Shown: positions 45,901 to 56,800 of the stretch, piece after piece | Position numbering within the stretch: position 1 is the first letter of the stretch | How the letters are laid out: the number at the start of each line of letters is the position of its first letter | From: Pseudoclavibacter caeni | Lineage (GTDB): Bacteria > Actinomycetota > Actinomycetes > Actinomycetales > Microbacteriaceae | Assembly (NCBI RefSeq): GCF_008831125.1 | Contig: NZ_WBKA01000007.1 | Coordinates: forward strand, 33,610-97,609 | Length of the DNA stretch: 64,000 bases | Direction of reading: 5' to 3' | Notes under the pieces: model-generated | The model's database searches: none | The model's input: the letters and a program-made list of their open reading frames with translations, nothing else | Told to the model about the DNA's origin: nothing | Made by a program: the position numbers and the translations under genes

Positions 45901-46083
45901 CAGATGTGGCGCAACCGCACCGCGGACTGGGCGGTACGCGCGGGGGAGATCGTTCAGCGTGGGTCGCTGCTGGAACATCGTGACCTGGTCGACGACGAGA
46001 AGCGGCTGGCCGAGATGATGAAGCCGCAGCAGAATGCGATGGTACGCCCGTTGATTCTGGTTGTGCCAAAAGAGGGGAACTGA
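42988..46083 (+). CDS. drmD: SNF2-family helicase/translocase (DrmD-like)
   Basis: A 1031-aa Swi2/Snf2 ATPase. Motif I is LLADAVGLGKTAEIG (about 157), motif II VVIDEAHGLSN (about 260), motif III LILASATPHNG. The second lobe has DLRVLITGDVASEGVNLHAQC and IEQRNGRIDRYGQ (about 565-607). A C-terminal 300-residue region is unassigned. In class 1 DISARM the SNF2 gene drmD precedes the methylase as here. The start ATG 42988 is chosen for its ribosome-binding site. The next gene starts 1 bp after the stop. The gene symbol reflects role and order; identity is inferred. Confidence 0.82.
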   Translation: MVSTLPVSSTMSQVSTPSAESVRTTDRTSMIVPGSTVIVRDEQWLVTSTAQTEDGLRVDVQGLSELVRDTTASFYAALDEITPFNPRDARLRADDSPKYRQSRVWLEAMMRQIPVPLEQDTLTVSSEMLLDPLEYQYEAVERALSPENLRPRILLADAVGLGKTAEIGMILSELVRRGRGDRILIVTPKHVLEQTQQEMWVRFALPFVRLDSVGIQRVRQELPASRNPFAYYHRVIVSIDTLKSDRYLSALQRQQWDAVVIDEAHGLSNSATQNNRLARTLSRRTDALILASATPHNGDPQSFAELVRLLDPSAVPADGIIDAKDSRQLADLRRLVVRRHRNTPSVAKVVGTEWAPRAAPVNLTVATSPEEEAVARELQDIWLFPESGRTPYSGQNGSLFGWVLAKAYLSSPAALAETITQRRNRLVVHNDAPWPASSTSRVDASALLRCEAPAEREAPFAGPQTEIRALDELARLNDAALSGASGKLLQLTEYLKEIGIGPRSKTRVVVFAERVATLKWLKQQLPALMNMPDKAFEVMHGGLTDEEQQSIVDRFKRSQTDLRVLITGDVASEGVNLHAQCHDLVHFDIPWSLIRIEQRNGRIDRYGQKHSPRIATLLLTPRCDRFSGDLRVLTTVVEKEHQAHEALGDTASLLGKHSVKGEEEAIRDALMKERDLRFSAAGQALEAAEKGDLSAAQAATADVTDSWEALLLSQLEAPETAMSNNTNQAQTDGGTGLFRSPSEYLNTALQAGYAHPEERPGDRGQGGGVGLQLPEEDVVELVPPPELRQRLSVLPQSYIKDRKINDGLLLVTSKKLGEDLYARARNSDSLWPTGHYLGPLHPVLDWAGDRLLSRFDRNEIPVMRSDVEMPVVAVVGTLSNVRGQVISRVLATVHFTDPGAEQPLFTTMHESFNELVETLSIASTTNLINPGPVPDGDLRALQHLIPASVDAVLQQMEPLADGMRERARQRVQMWRNRTADWAVRAGEIVQRGSLLEHRDLVDDEKRLAEMMKPQQNAMVRPLILVVPKEGN

Positions 46084-46084
46084 C

Positions 46085-49000
46085 GTGGCCGCATCAGACG
46101 CGATCATCATCGGCGAGAGCTGGATCAGCGAGCATTTCTTCACCTCTGACTCGACGAAGGAGTCCTTCCAGGCGAAGGTGCATGAGCGCGAGCAGGAATG
46201 GAAGCAGCAGCGTGCCGATGGTCTCGAATCGCCCCTTTCACGCTTTGAGCACATCATGCCGCAGCTCGCTTCGGTCTTCGGGTCGCTTTCCGAGAATGAC
46301 GATGGCATCGGCGGCAGCGTGGCAGTGGCAGCGCAGACGCTCGATGATCTCTATCTCACCCTGCGACGCGCTCTCGGGTATGAGGCCGCGGGCCTGACCC
46401 GGCACACGAGCGGTTCCCTGCATCTGATCGGCACGGAAGGCATCGACGGGGCACCTCTGGCTCTGGTCGATGCACGCTTCGCCCGCAGTGTCGAAGATGT
46501 CATCCGGCGGGATGCCCCGGATGCGCCGGCCGACAACCTGCTGCTTCCGACAGCTCTCCCGGAGTCTGGGCCGTTGACGAATCTCGATACTGACGAGAAG
46601 ACGCTGGAGTTCACGAACACGGCCCGTCTGCTGTCTGAGCTGTTCATCAGAGATGGCGGTCCGAGGTTCGCTCTGGTCTTCGCCGGCGGCTGGGCGCTGG
46701 TCGCTGAACGGGAGCGCTGGGCGGAGGGCCGTTATCTGGCGATCAACCTGCAGCTTGTCGTGGAGCGTAATGATCGCGGCAATGGGAAGGAACTCAACCG
46801 TGCTGTGACCTGCCTCGACGCAGAGTCGCTTGCCCCAGACCCAGATGGTGAGATCTGGTGGGCTGGTGTGCTTGAAGACTCGGTGCGTCATACCGTCGGG
46901 GTGTCAAGCGAGTTGCGTGACGGCGTTCGCGAGGCGATTGAGATCATCGCGAATGACGTCGTGCGTCAGCGCAGGATCAAGGGCCTTGAGCCACTGCCAG
47001 ATCACGAGGCGCAGCCGCTCGCGAAGCAGTCGCTGCGTTTTCTGTATCGCATCCTGTTCCTGCTCTACGCCGAGGCGTCGCCTGAGCTTGGCGTGCTGCC
47101 AGTAGGCGCACCCGAGTACGAGTCCGGGTACAGCCTTGACCGGCTGAGAGACCTCACCCTGGTGACACTCACCTCGGAACGCTCTCGCGAGGGGCGGCAC
47201 CTGTACGAATCGTTGAACCGTCTCTTTACCCTGGTCGACCAGGGTAACGCGGCGAAGCAGCCAGTGAGCCCAGCTCCGGTGGATGCTGGCGAGGGCCTGC
47301 ACTTCGAGGCGTTACGCGCCGATCTCTTCCGCCCCGACCGCACCGCACTGATCGATGAAGTCGGCCTGTCGAACGTGGCCCTGCAGCGCGTGCTCGATCG
47401 CCTCTTGCTGACCCGATCGAAGCAGTCTGGCCGCCGTAAACGCGCAGAGCGCGGGTTCATCTCGTACGCTGAGCTTGGCATCAACCAGTTGGGGGCCGTC
47501 TACGAGGGCCTGATGTCGTACACCGGCTTCTTCGCCACCGAGCCCCTGTACGAGGTGGCTCGGAACGCGAATCCCGAGAAGGGGTCGTGGGTCATCCCGG
47601 TGAGCCGGGTGGATGCGCTGGAAGGCACCGAGAAAGAGCTCATCGCGAGTTCGCTTGTGCGCGTCGAGGACGCCCAGGGGCAGTCTGTGCCACGCCGATA
47701 TGAGACCGGTGAATTCGTCTTCCGGCTGGCTGGCCGGGAACGTCAGCAGTCGGCCTCGTACTACAGCCCTGAAGTGCTCACCCGCTTCACCGTATCGCAG
47801 GCCCTTGCCGAGCTGCTCGATCAGGATGGTGTGCGCACGCCCGCCCGTGAGATTCTGCAGATCACGGTCTGCGAGCCGGCGCTGGGGTCTGGCGCATTCG
47901 CCATTGAGGCCGTTCGACAGCTGGCCGCCGCATACCTGAAGCGTCGCCAGGAAGAGCTCGACACGACCATCGACCCGGACGAGTACCCGCGTGAGCTGCA
48001 GAAAGCTAAAGCCTACATTGCCTTGCATCAGACTTATGGTGTGGATCTCAACGCCACCGCCGTCGAGCTGGCCGAAATCTCGCTGTGGCTTGACACCATG
48101 GTCGCGGGGCTTCAGGGCCCGTGGTTCGGTCTGCATCTGCGCCGAGGCAACTCACTGATCGGTGCCCGCCACGCGTTCTACTCGAAAGATGCGGTGAAGA
48201 GCCGCCGCTGGTTGAAGGAAGAGCCGGATGCCGTGCCGCTCACGACGAACCCGGCCGGCCGCATCCCGCATTTCGTGCTTCCTGCCGTGGGCTGGGGATC
48301 GGCCGTCGACGCGAAAGAGGCGAAAGAACTCGCGCCGGAAACCCTGAAAAGGCTGAAGGGCTGGCGGAAGACCGTCACCGCAAAGCCCTCAACGAAGCAG
48401 TTGGATCGTCTGCAATCGCTGGGATACCGTGTTGAAGCCCTCTGGCAGCTCGCCTTACGACGCTTGGAGATCGCCGAGAGCCAGATTCGACGCAGCGTCG
48501 ATGTGTGGGGCGCCGAAGACTTGCCCGAGGGCGGGGAAGTGTCGCGTGAGAAGATCGAGGCAGCACTCGCTGACCCTGATGGAGCCTACGGCAGGCTTCG
48601 CCGCGTGATGGATGCCTGGTGCGCGCTGTGGTATTGGCCACTGACCGTCGATGAGGCAGACTGGCCCGAACCACCGACACTGGACGAGTGGCTGGACACG
48701 CTCGAAGCACTGCTCGGCAAGGACTACGAACGCAGCAAGATCGTCCGCAAGATGGGTGACACCCAGGTGATGCTGACCCCGAGCCGTGACTGGGATGCCC
48801 TGGACGACGCCGAAAAGTTGGATCTCGGCTACGCCAGCGCACGCTCCGTTGAGATGGCCCTGGCTGAACACCCCTGGCTGAACACCGCGGCTGACATCGC
48901 CGAGCAGCAGGGCTTCTTCCACTGGGAGCTGGACTTCGCCAAAGTGTTCGCACACGGTGGATTCGATCTGCAGGTGGGGAATCCACCGTGGGTTCGGCCG

Positions 49001-50803
49001 CAATTCAAGCTTAACGATGTGCTCAGTGAGTTTAACCCTTTACTTGGACTGTCAGATATTCGGAAAGCCTCAAACTTGTCGGCCTTTTCTGACGAGGTTA
49101 GAAGGTATGTTCTTCATGAGTCTTCGCGAATGACAACGGATCAACGATACTATCGCGATCAAACCATCTGGGAGTTCTCGGGTAAAGGTCAACTTGATCT
49201 GTACATGATTTTTATGTGGCAATGTCACAGACACATGTTTTTAAAGAAGACAATGAACGGTGTAGTCGGGCTAATTCATCAGGAAAGCCACCTTACAAGT
49301 GAAAAAAATTATAAGAATCTGAGAGCGTTCGCATATTTGACTCTCAGGCGCCATTGGGAGTTTACAAACGAACTTAAGCTTTTTGATATCCAGAACCAGA
49401 AACACTTTAGTGTAAATGTATATAGCAATGAACGCGGTATTGTTGACTTTGTCAGTGCTGTAGGTCTTCTTCTCCCCGTGATGCTAGAAAACTCATGGCT
49501 GCAGTACAAGAAGAGAATCTTGGGGGGGAGTATACCTCCCCTGAAGAATACGGAAACTGGTACTTGGAACATCTCTCCTCATCCGGATAGGATTATTCGA
49601 GTTACTGATGTCGAACTGGAGCAGTGGGCTCGTTACTATCCTGAGTTGACGGATTATAAGACGGTCCCATTTAGCTACTTGCAGTTCGGTAAGCTACAAG
49701 GAGTGCTGGATGCAATTAATTCGCATGTGCGGATTGATCCCCGCTCTAACGAAGCTATTCCTGTAAAATCTGTTCCTTCTGAAGGAGGGGATAAGAGCTG
49801 GTGGCAGCCAAAAGATGTTGGCAAAGTAGTCTTGCAGGGTAGCCACTTTAATATTTGGGAACCAGTGTACAAAACGCCTAACTCGACGATGAAATCATCA
49901 ACTGATTGGCGAGATGTATCCCTCCGAGGACTACCAGTGCAGTGGCTGCCGGCCTGTGTGCATCGGGCTGAGAGGGCCCCTGCGCAGAGCACTTCTTCCT
50001 TAACTGTCATTTGGAGAAAAATGATTGATACTTCGGGAAGCCGTTCTCTCATTCCGGCAGCTCTTCCATTAGGCCATAGCATTGCCCAATCGGTTGCGGG
50101 TGTATCTTTCACTTCTGGAGCGTTAGGTATAAGAGTGCTTGCTAGTATGGGAACGCTTTTAACTGATTTCTATGTAAAAGCGCGTCAGATCAATAATGCA
50201 TCAGTCGGTACTTTTTTCAGTCTTCCTATACTGTTCGAGAGTTCCCGTAAAATTACGAATTGGGCAGTTCTACGTGTTGGGCGTTTGGGGGCTCTCCGAA
50301 CATGGGACAGAGGCCTGTGGGACGCTGCGGTGCAGAATGGAATTGATCCACGGGACAGCTGGACAAAAACTCATACCGGGATGGATAGTTCACTTTTTCC
50401 GCCGTCATTAGATTGGACACCATCGTTGGGCTTGAGGTGTGACTCTGATAGGTACTGGGCTGAACTTGAAGTCGATGTGCTGGCTTGTATGGCATGTAAT
50501 CTGACGGTGGAAGATATTTGTTCTATATATCGTGTACGGTTTGGCGCCTTACGAGATAGTGACTCCGGGAAAGGAACATATGCTCATCTGTACGATGCGA
50601 ATGGCTGGCTAGTTCCTTCCTCCGTGCTGAAGATATGGCGCCAGCAGGGTGACAATATAGCTCAAGCTGATCGTACGATTACAAATGCCTCCGGTAACAC
50701 GTACACGTATGAGCTGCCCTTCGTGACCTACGATCGTGAAGAAGACATGCGAGTGGCGTACGCCGAGTTCGAGCGACGCCTGCAAGACCAGGGGGAGCGT
50801 TGA
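46085..50803 (+). CDS. drmMI: Adenine-specific DNA methylase (Eco57I/PglX-like, DrmMI-like)
   Basis: A 1572-aa protein. The SAM-binding motif I is CEPALGSGAFAIE (about residue 598), motif IV NPPWVRPQF (about 965), the NPPY/W signature of N6-adenine methylation. The N-terminal 590 residues contain the helical region seen in PglX/Eco57I-like enzymes. From about 49000 to 50700 (residues about 972-1540) the DNA is markedly AT-rich against its surroundings, and this part should hold the target recognition domain. The GTG start 46085 has GAGGGG 8 nt upstream. It probably marks host DNA as self. The large size resembles combined restriction-modification enzymes, but no nuclease motif is recognised. 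Confidence 0.85.
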   Translation: MAASDAIIIGESWISEHFFTSDSTKESFQAKVHEREQEWKQQRADGLESPLSRFEHIMPQLASVFGSLSENDDGIGGSVAVAAQTLDDLYLTLRRALGYEAAGLTRHTSGSLHLIGTEGIDGAPLALVDARFARSVEDVIRRDAPDAPADNLLLPTALPESGPLTNLDTDEKTLEFTNTARLLSELFIRDGGPRFALVFAGGWALVAERERWAEGRYLAINLQLVVERNDRGNGKELNRAVTCLDAESLAPDPDGEIWWAGVLEDSVRHTVGVSSELRDGVREAIEIIANDVVRQRRIKGLEPLPDHEAQPLAKQSLRFLYRILFLLYAEASPELGVLPVGAPEYESGYSLDRLRDLTLVTLTSERSREGRHLYESLNRLFTLVDQGNAAKQPVSPAPVDAGEGLHFEALRADLFRPDRTALIDEVGLSNVALQRVLDRLLLTRSKQSGRRKRAERGFISYAELGINQLGAVYEGLMSYTGFFATEPLYEVARNANPEKGSWVIPVSRVDALEGTEKELIASSLVRVEDAQGQSVPRRYETGEFVFRLAGRERQQSASYYSPEVLTRFTVSQALAELLDQDGVRTPAREILQITVCEPALGSGAFAIEAVRQLAAAYLKRRQEELDTTIDPDEYPRELQKAKAYIALHQTYGVDLNATAVELAEISLWLDTMVAGLQGPWFGLHLRRGNSLIGARHAFYSKDAVKSRRWLKEEPDAVPLTTNPAGRIPHFVLPAVGWGSAVDAKEAKELAPETLKRLKGWRKTVTAKPSTKQLDRLQSLGYRVEALWQLALRRLEIAESQIRRSVDVWGAEDLPEGGEVSREKIEAALADPDGAYGRLRRVMDAWCALWYWPLTVDEADWPEPPTLDEWLDTLEALLGKDYERSKIVRKMGDTQVMLTPSRDWDALDDAEKLDLGYASARSVEMALAEHPWLNTAADIAEQQGFFHWELDFAKVFAHGGFDLQVGNPPWVRPQFKLNDVLSEFNPLLGLSDIRKASNLSAFSDEVRRYVLHESSRMTTDQRYYRDQTIWEFSGKGQLDLYMIFMWQCHRHMFLKKTMNGVVGLIHQESHLTSEKNYKNLRAFAYLTLRRHWEFTNELKLFDIQNQKHFSVNVYSNERGIVDFVSAVGLLLPVMLENSWLQYKKRILGGSIPPLKNTETGTWNISPHPDRIIRVTDVELEQWARYYPELTDYKTVPFSYLQFGKLQGVLDAINSHVRIDPRSNEAIPVKSVPSEGGDKSWWQPKDVGKVVLQGSHFNIWEPVYKTPNSTMKSSTDWRDVSLRGLPVQWLPACVHRAERAPAQSTSSLTVIWRKMIDTSGSRSLIPAALPLGHSIAQSVAGVSFTSGALGIRVLASMGTLLTDFYVKARQINNASVGTFFSLPILFESSRKITNWAVLRVGRLGALRTWDRGLWDAAVQNGIDPRDSWTKTHTGMDSSLFPPSLDWTPSLGLRCDSDRYWAELEVDVLACMACNLTVEDICSIYRVRFGALRDSDSGKGTYAHLYDANGWLVPSSVLKIWRQQGDNIAQADRTITNASGNTYTYELPFVTYDREEDMRVAYAEFERRLQDQGER

Positions 50804-53800
50804 GCGAGCTCGTACCCGTCCAGCAGGCTGAGCGCATCCGCACCGTCTTGCTGGACTATCTGACGACGAGGTTCGCTCTCGACAACCTGCAGACTCGTGA
50901 GGTGCTCGCACAGTTTCTGAGCGATCCCGTTCACGGAGTGTTCCGTGGCCCATATGCCCGCATGCGACTGCCCTTTCGTGCGGCCGATGAAGGCTGGGAG
51001 AGCGCGGTCGATTGGCGACCAGACGGGCTGCATCCCTATGCTCACCAGGCCGCAGCGTGGAAGAGGCTGAGTTCCAAACCAGACGTCAACCCCGAAGGCC
51101 CTCAGCCAACCTTGGTGACGACCGGCACGGGTTCTGGAAAGACCGAATCCTTCCTGATCCCGATTCTTGACCACGTGGCACGAGAACGTCGCCTGGGGAA
51201 CACCGGGATGAAGGCGCTCATCCTGTATCCGATGAACGCCCTGGCCGGCGACCAGGCCAACCGTCTGGCCAGCTACATCACCGAGAACGCTGCCCTGAAC
51301 GGGGTGCGGGCAGCCATCTACGTCGGAGACGGCAGCCACGGGCGCAAAGGAGTCACAAAAGACGGCCTGATCACCGACCGCGACAGCATCAGGGCAGAAG
51401 CCCCGGACATCCTGCTCACGAACTATAAGATGCTCGACCAGCTCCTGCTGCGCCCGGCAGACCAGGAACTGTGGAGACAGAGCGCACTGAGCCTGCAGTA
51501 TCTCGTGCTCGACGAGTTCCATACCTACGACGGCGCGCAGGGCACTGACGTGGCGATGCTGCTGCGGCGACTGGGGCTCGCCCTGAAAGCAGCGTGGCCC
51601 GATGATCCCACGCTGGAAGGTGCTCGCAAACTGCCATTGGGACGTATCACCCCGGTGGCCACCAGCGCTACGTTGGGCGGTGGCGACGCTGTACCAATGG
51701 TCGATTTTGCCAACACGGTGTTCGGCGGCGGCTTCGATGCCACATCCGTGATCGGAGAGAGTCGGCAGAGCATCGACGAATGGGCCGCGGGTGTGGCGAG
51801 CGAACAGCCTGGCGGTAAGAGCTTTACTGGCTTCGAAGCCGGGTCGTTGCGTCAGACCATCCGGCGGGTCAATGAGGCGGTGCCGCATCCCGAAGACCTG
51901 ACCCCAGCCGAAGCCGCTCAAGCGGTGGCAAATGCCCTTCTCGCCTCCGAAGCCGACGTGGAAGATGCCTCGGGGCCGTCTGCATGGTCTGACGACCAGT
52001 TGCTCGCGCTGATGGCCACACACCCACTGTTGCGCCGCCTCGTGCAGGCAGCGAGCAGACCCAGAAAACTGGATGACCTCTGTGACGCGTTGACGGACGC
52101 TCCCTCGGCCCTTGTCGGCGTAAGCACGAATGACCGAGAGCACTTCGTTGCACTTCTGCTGACGCTCTGCAGCCACGTGCGGGCGGTCACCGGCAGGCGC
52201 GCGCCGAACGTCGACGTTCATCTGTGGCTTCGCGAGCTGAGCCGGGTGAACCGCTCGACGACGACCGATGCCAGATTCATATGGAGTGACGACGGCATCC
52301 GCCGCAGCGAGGGTGAAGCCGAAGACGCCACAGACACCGAAGAGACCCATTACGAGTATCTGCCGGCGATCTACTGCCGGCGATGCGGGCGCTCAGGCTG
52401 GATGTCCACCGGTTCATCCGTCAGCGATGCGATCGAGGTCGACCCGCAGGCAGTGCGCACGAAGAGCGGCCGTGACCATAGCCAGCAGCGGCCCCTGATC
52501 TTCGCTCGTGAGGAAGGCGAACTCGCTCTGGCCGCGCCGAGCAGCGGGAAACGAGCCTCTGCCGCGCCGGAACGCCGCCTGACTCCTGGGCTGCAGTGGC
52601 TGCATACCCGTGACAACCGGCTTGTGGACGAGCTGCCCTCGCCCGATGACGAAGATTTCACATCTGGTTGGATTCTGCCGGTGCTTGGTCTCACTGGCGA
52701 TCACGTTAAGGACGACGCGGCGAACGACACCTGCCCGGCCTGTGGCACCGCGAACTCCATACGGTATATCGGCAGTGCGATCGCGACCATGCTCTCGGTT
52801 GCGGTCTCGACGCTCTTCGGAGCGACCAACCTCGACGGTGCTGAGAAGAAAGCACTGATCTTTACCGACTCGGTGCAGGATGCGGCGCATCGAGCGGGCT
52901 TCATCGAAGCGCGATCGCGGGTGTTCACCTTCCGAAGCCTGCTTCGGGAAGCCGCTGGCGATGGCGGGACGCTGCCGGAGCTGGTGGGGCGTGCGGTTGA
53001 ACAGGCTGGTGACGACCTAGACGAGCGGTTCCGACTGATTCCGCCGTCTCTGGTGGAGCATGAGGGCATCAAGCCCTATTGGAATCCGAAGAAGCAGAAA
53101 AAGGCGCAGATCGAACGCGCCAGACAGAATGTGGTTAAACGACTGCTCTTTGACGCTGAAGAGGAGTTCGGCCGCTTTGGTGATATTGGTCGCACGCTGG
53201 AGCTCACCGGCACGCTCTCCGCCGGGCACGGGCTTTCCGATAGAGAACTGCTTTCGGCAGCCAGAGAAGCCGTCGTCGCCTCGCGTGAGCGAGAGATGCT
53301 CGACGGTCTGAGCGATGGCTTCGAGAACACCGATGCTGCGTTGTTGGCCTGGGCCCACGGCGTGCTCTATCGCATGCGGCGAGACGGGGCCATTCTGCAC
53401 CCGTGGTTGAAGAAGTACCTTGAAGAAGGCGGCGCGCTGTATCAGCTGCAGGGCGGGCGGAATCGTGGCGAAGGGCAGCCCTGGCTGGGACGACAGTCAC
53501 GCATCCCGAGTTTTCCCTATGCCAGAACAGCATCGAAGAAGAACACGGCGGGTTCCAAAGCCTCGCTCGAAAACTTGGTCAACATCGGGTCGCCGCGAAG
53601 CTGGTACTCGATCTGGGGCTCACGAGTGCTGCATACTGACCACACTGCCACTGCCAGGCATACCCGTGCGCTGTTTGTCGCACTGACGAAGCAAGGCCTT
53701 CTGGAACCTGTCGAAGGGTTGTCTCGCACCATCATCGCCTACGGGCTGCCCCCGGAGCACCTACGCATTGAGCCTGTCGATCGCTCAACATGGCTCGCCG

Positions 53801-56800
53801 GCGGCTACCGGCTGCGATGCGATACCTGCCACACCGTCGAGGCAGCAGAGCCACGAGCCGTCAACGCACTTCTCGGTGCCCCCTGCCTCAACGCTCGCTG
53901 CAGCGGCCACCTCGAGTCATTGCCTGGCGATGACGGAGCGTTCTACCGCAGGCTCTACGAGAGCCACATGCGCACGGTCATCGCCCAAGAGCACACGGGG
54001 CTTCTCGAAGATGCAGCTCGACAGACCGCCGAACAAGGTTTCAGAGGAAAGCGTCACAGCCCGGACGCACCGAATGTGCTCGTGGCAACCCCAACGCTCG
54101 AACTCGGCATTGACATCGGCGATCTCTCCACCGTGCTGCTGGCTTCCCTGCCGAAGACGAACGCGAACTATCAGCAACGAGTCGGGCGTGCAGGGCGTCT
54201 CACCGGCAACGCGCTTGACATGGCCTTCATCCGCGGGCGAGGGAAGAACCTGCCGGTGCTGGATGACCCGTTGAAGATGATCGACGGCGAAGTGCAGCCT
54301 CCGGCGACGTATCTGAGCGCAGAGGAGATCCTGCAGCGACAGTACTTCGCGTTCCTTATGGATACCATTGCCAGGGACGGGTCAGGCCCCCAACCTCTGC
54401 AGTCTGCAGCGGATGTGTTGGGGCATGCGGCAACCGATACGGTGCTCGGCGAGGTCATTCGCCGGGCACACAGCGGCAACGTGGAATGGGCGACATCGAC
54501 TTTTGTGCATGAGTTCGGCACCCATGTGGACCCCGAAGTAGCTACCGCTCTGGCACAGTGGGCCACACCTGACGCAACTGGTGAATCAGGCCTCTCGCGT
54601 CGGATTGACGAGGCCGTCGCAACATATCGTCAGACAGGTGAACGAATCGCGCATCGTCTGAAACATGTCGAAGACTCGCTGGAGGGGTTGCAGAGGTCAG
54701 CTGATTCGGCCCGAGCGACCGATGAGGATCGTCGCGCTCTGAGTCTTGCCGTTGGTGCGCTGAAGATGCTGCGCAAGATGAAGAGCGAGCACGCTGGCAC
54801 GTTGCCGGGCACAAACGGGTATTGGATCTCAGCACTGGAAGAGTACGGGCTGTTGCCGAACTACACCTTGCTCGACGATTCGGTCGAGCTTTCGGTCGAG
54901 CTCTCCTGGTACGACGCCGACAGCGGCGAATACAAGAGCGACGATCCTATTCGCATCCAACGTGGGGCAGTCTCGGCAATCACTGAATTTGCGCCAGGCA
55001 GCACGTTCTATGCACGAGGGCGAGCACTGCAGATCGATGCGGTTGATCTTGGAGCAGATGGCGGCGACGTTCGCACCTGGGCACAGTGCCCGGAGTGCGG
55101 TTTCGCCCAGGACTTGACTGGCGAACAGCAACCGCTGACCGTGTGCCCGCGATGCGGCAGCGGAGGCATCGCTGACCGTGGACAGCAGCTGCAGGTGGTG
55201 GATCTAGCTCGAGTCAGCTCTCAGGAAGACCGTGATCGCACCCTGATCGGCACGGACGACGAAGACCGACGCCGAACATACTTCACCACGGTCACCTGCG
55301 CTGATATTGACCACTCAAAGAGCACCGGAACCTGGTATGTGCAGGGGAACGGCTTCGGTGCCACCTACCTGCGCTCGTTACGTCTGCGTGAGCTCAACCT
55401 AGGCAAAACTGTGGCCGGGCGAGACATACGTATCGCGGGGCAGGACATCTCGGCAGCGCTGTTCACCGTGTGCAGCGCGTGCGGGAAGCTTGACCGCAAG
55501 GGAGACACGAACTCTCCCGCCGAGCACCGGCCATGGTGTCCACACCGGTTGGATAAGGAAGAGCACAACCGGCAGATTGCCCTCGCACGGTCGCTCACGA
55601 CACAGGGAGTGGCACTCACACTTCCTGCAGGCCTTGCCGAGCAAGACTCGTTCGTTCTGCCAAGTCTGAAGGCGGCTCTGCTCTTTGGGCTGCAGCTTGA
55701 GTTTGGGGGTGATCCCTCACACATCACGGTGACGGATGTGCTGATTCCGGACCGCCGACCCGATCAGCCCAACGACCGGGGGCTGCTCCTGCACGACCAG
55801 GTTCCTGGCGGTACTGGGTATCTGGCATCTTTCGGCACTCCCGAGCACGTCTGGCATCTGCTGCGCGAAGTCTGGCTGAGACTGCGCACGTGCAGCTGTA
55901 GGGGAGAAGATGTTCTGGCGTGCGAGCATTGCCTGCTGCCTTTCGCTGGATTCAGCTCCGAACACGTCTCACGCGCTACTGCCGAACGGTGCCTGGAGTC
56001 AATCCTGACGAGCAACGGTAAGCTCAGCGCTGAGGCGCTGGCAGAGGATTCAGCGAGCCAGGTGCAATGGGATGTTACGGAAGAACAACCAGTAATTACA
56101 CCTTATGACTCCCCGTTGGAGGGACGTTTTGCGGCGCGGTTCTCGGAGCTGTTGAAAGACAGGGGAGCGGGCATTAAAGAGGTGCCCGGTGCCCATGGCA
56201 ATAGCTTGCATATCCGGTTGCCCGGACAGCGTCACGAGTGGAGGTTGCAGCCTCAAGTCGAGCTTGCCGGTACTCGACCGGACTTCGGCCTCGTGCATTC
56301 TGACACGAACGATCCTGAGATCATGATCTACACCGATGGGTATCAATACCATGGCACCCCGACCAACGATCATGTGGTTGACGATGCTCAGAAGCGAACC
56401 AGCGTGCGCAACTCGGCTGACCGGGAACGTCTGGTGTTCTCGTTCGTCTGGGACGAGATCGATTCAGACTCGCCTGCAGCACCATATTGGTGGAACCAGC
56501 AGAAGCAGGAGAAGCTCATTCAGAAGGGGATCGCTAGCCAGACGATGCTGCAGATCGTGCAGCAGGGGCCCCTGGCCGTGATGATCGACCTCTTCAGCGG
56601 CACCGACGCTGACCGGTGGGACAGCTGGCGGCGATACACGGCGGCATTACCGGTCGGAATCGGAGACCTGGTGGCGCTGTCGCCGCACGACGACCTGCGT
56701 GCCATTGCTCTCGCTGAACTTGACGACGCTGGATCGCACGTAGCAGATGCTCAGCAACTTCGCGCAGGGCAGGAGCTCAGCCTTGGGACGATGTGGAGAC

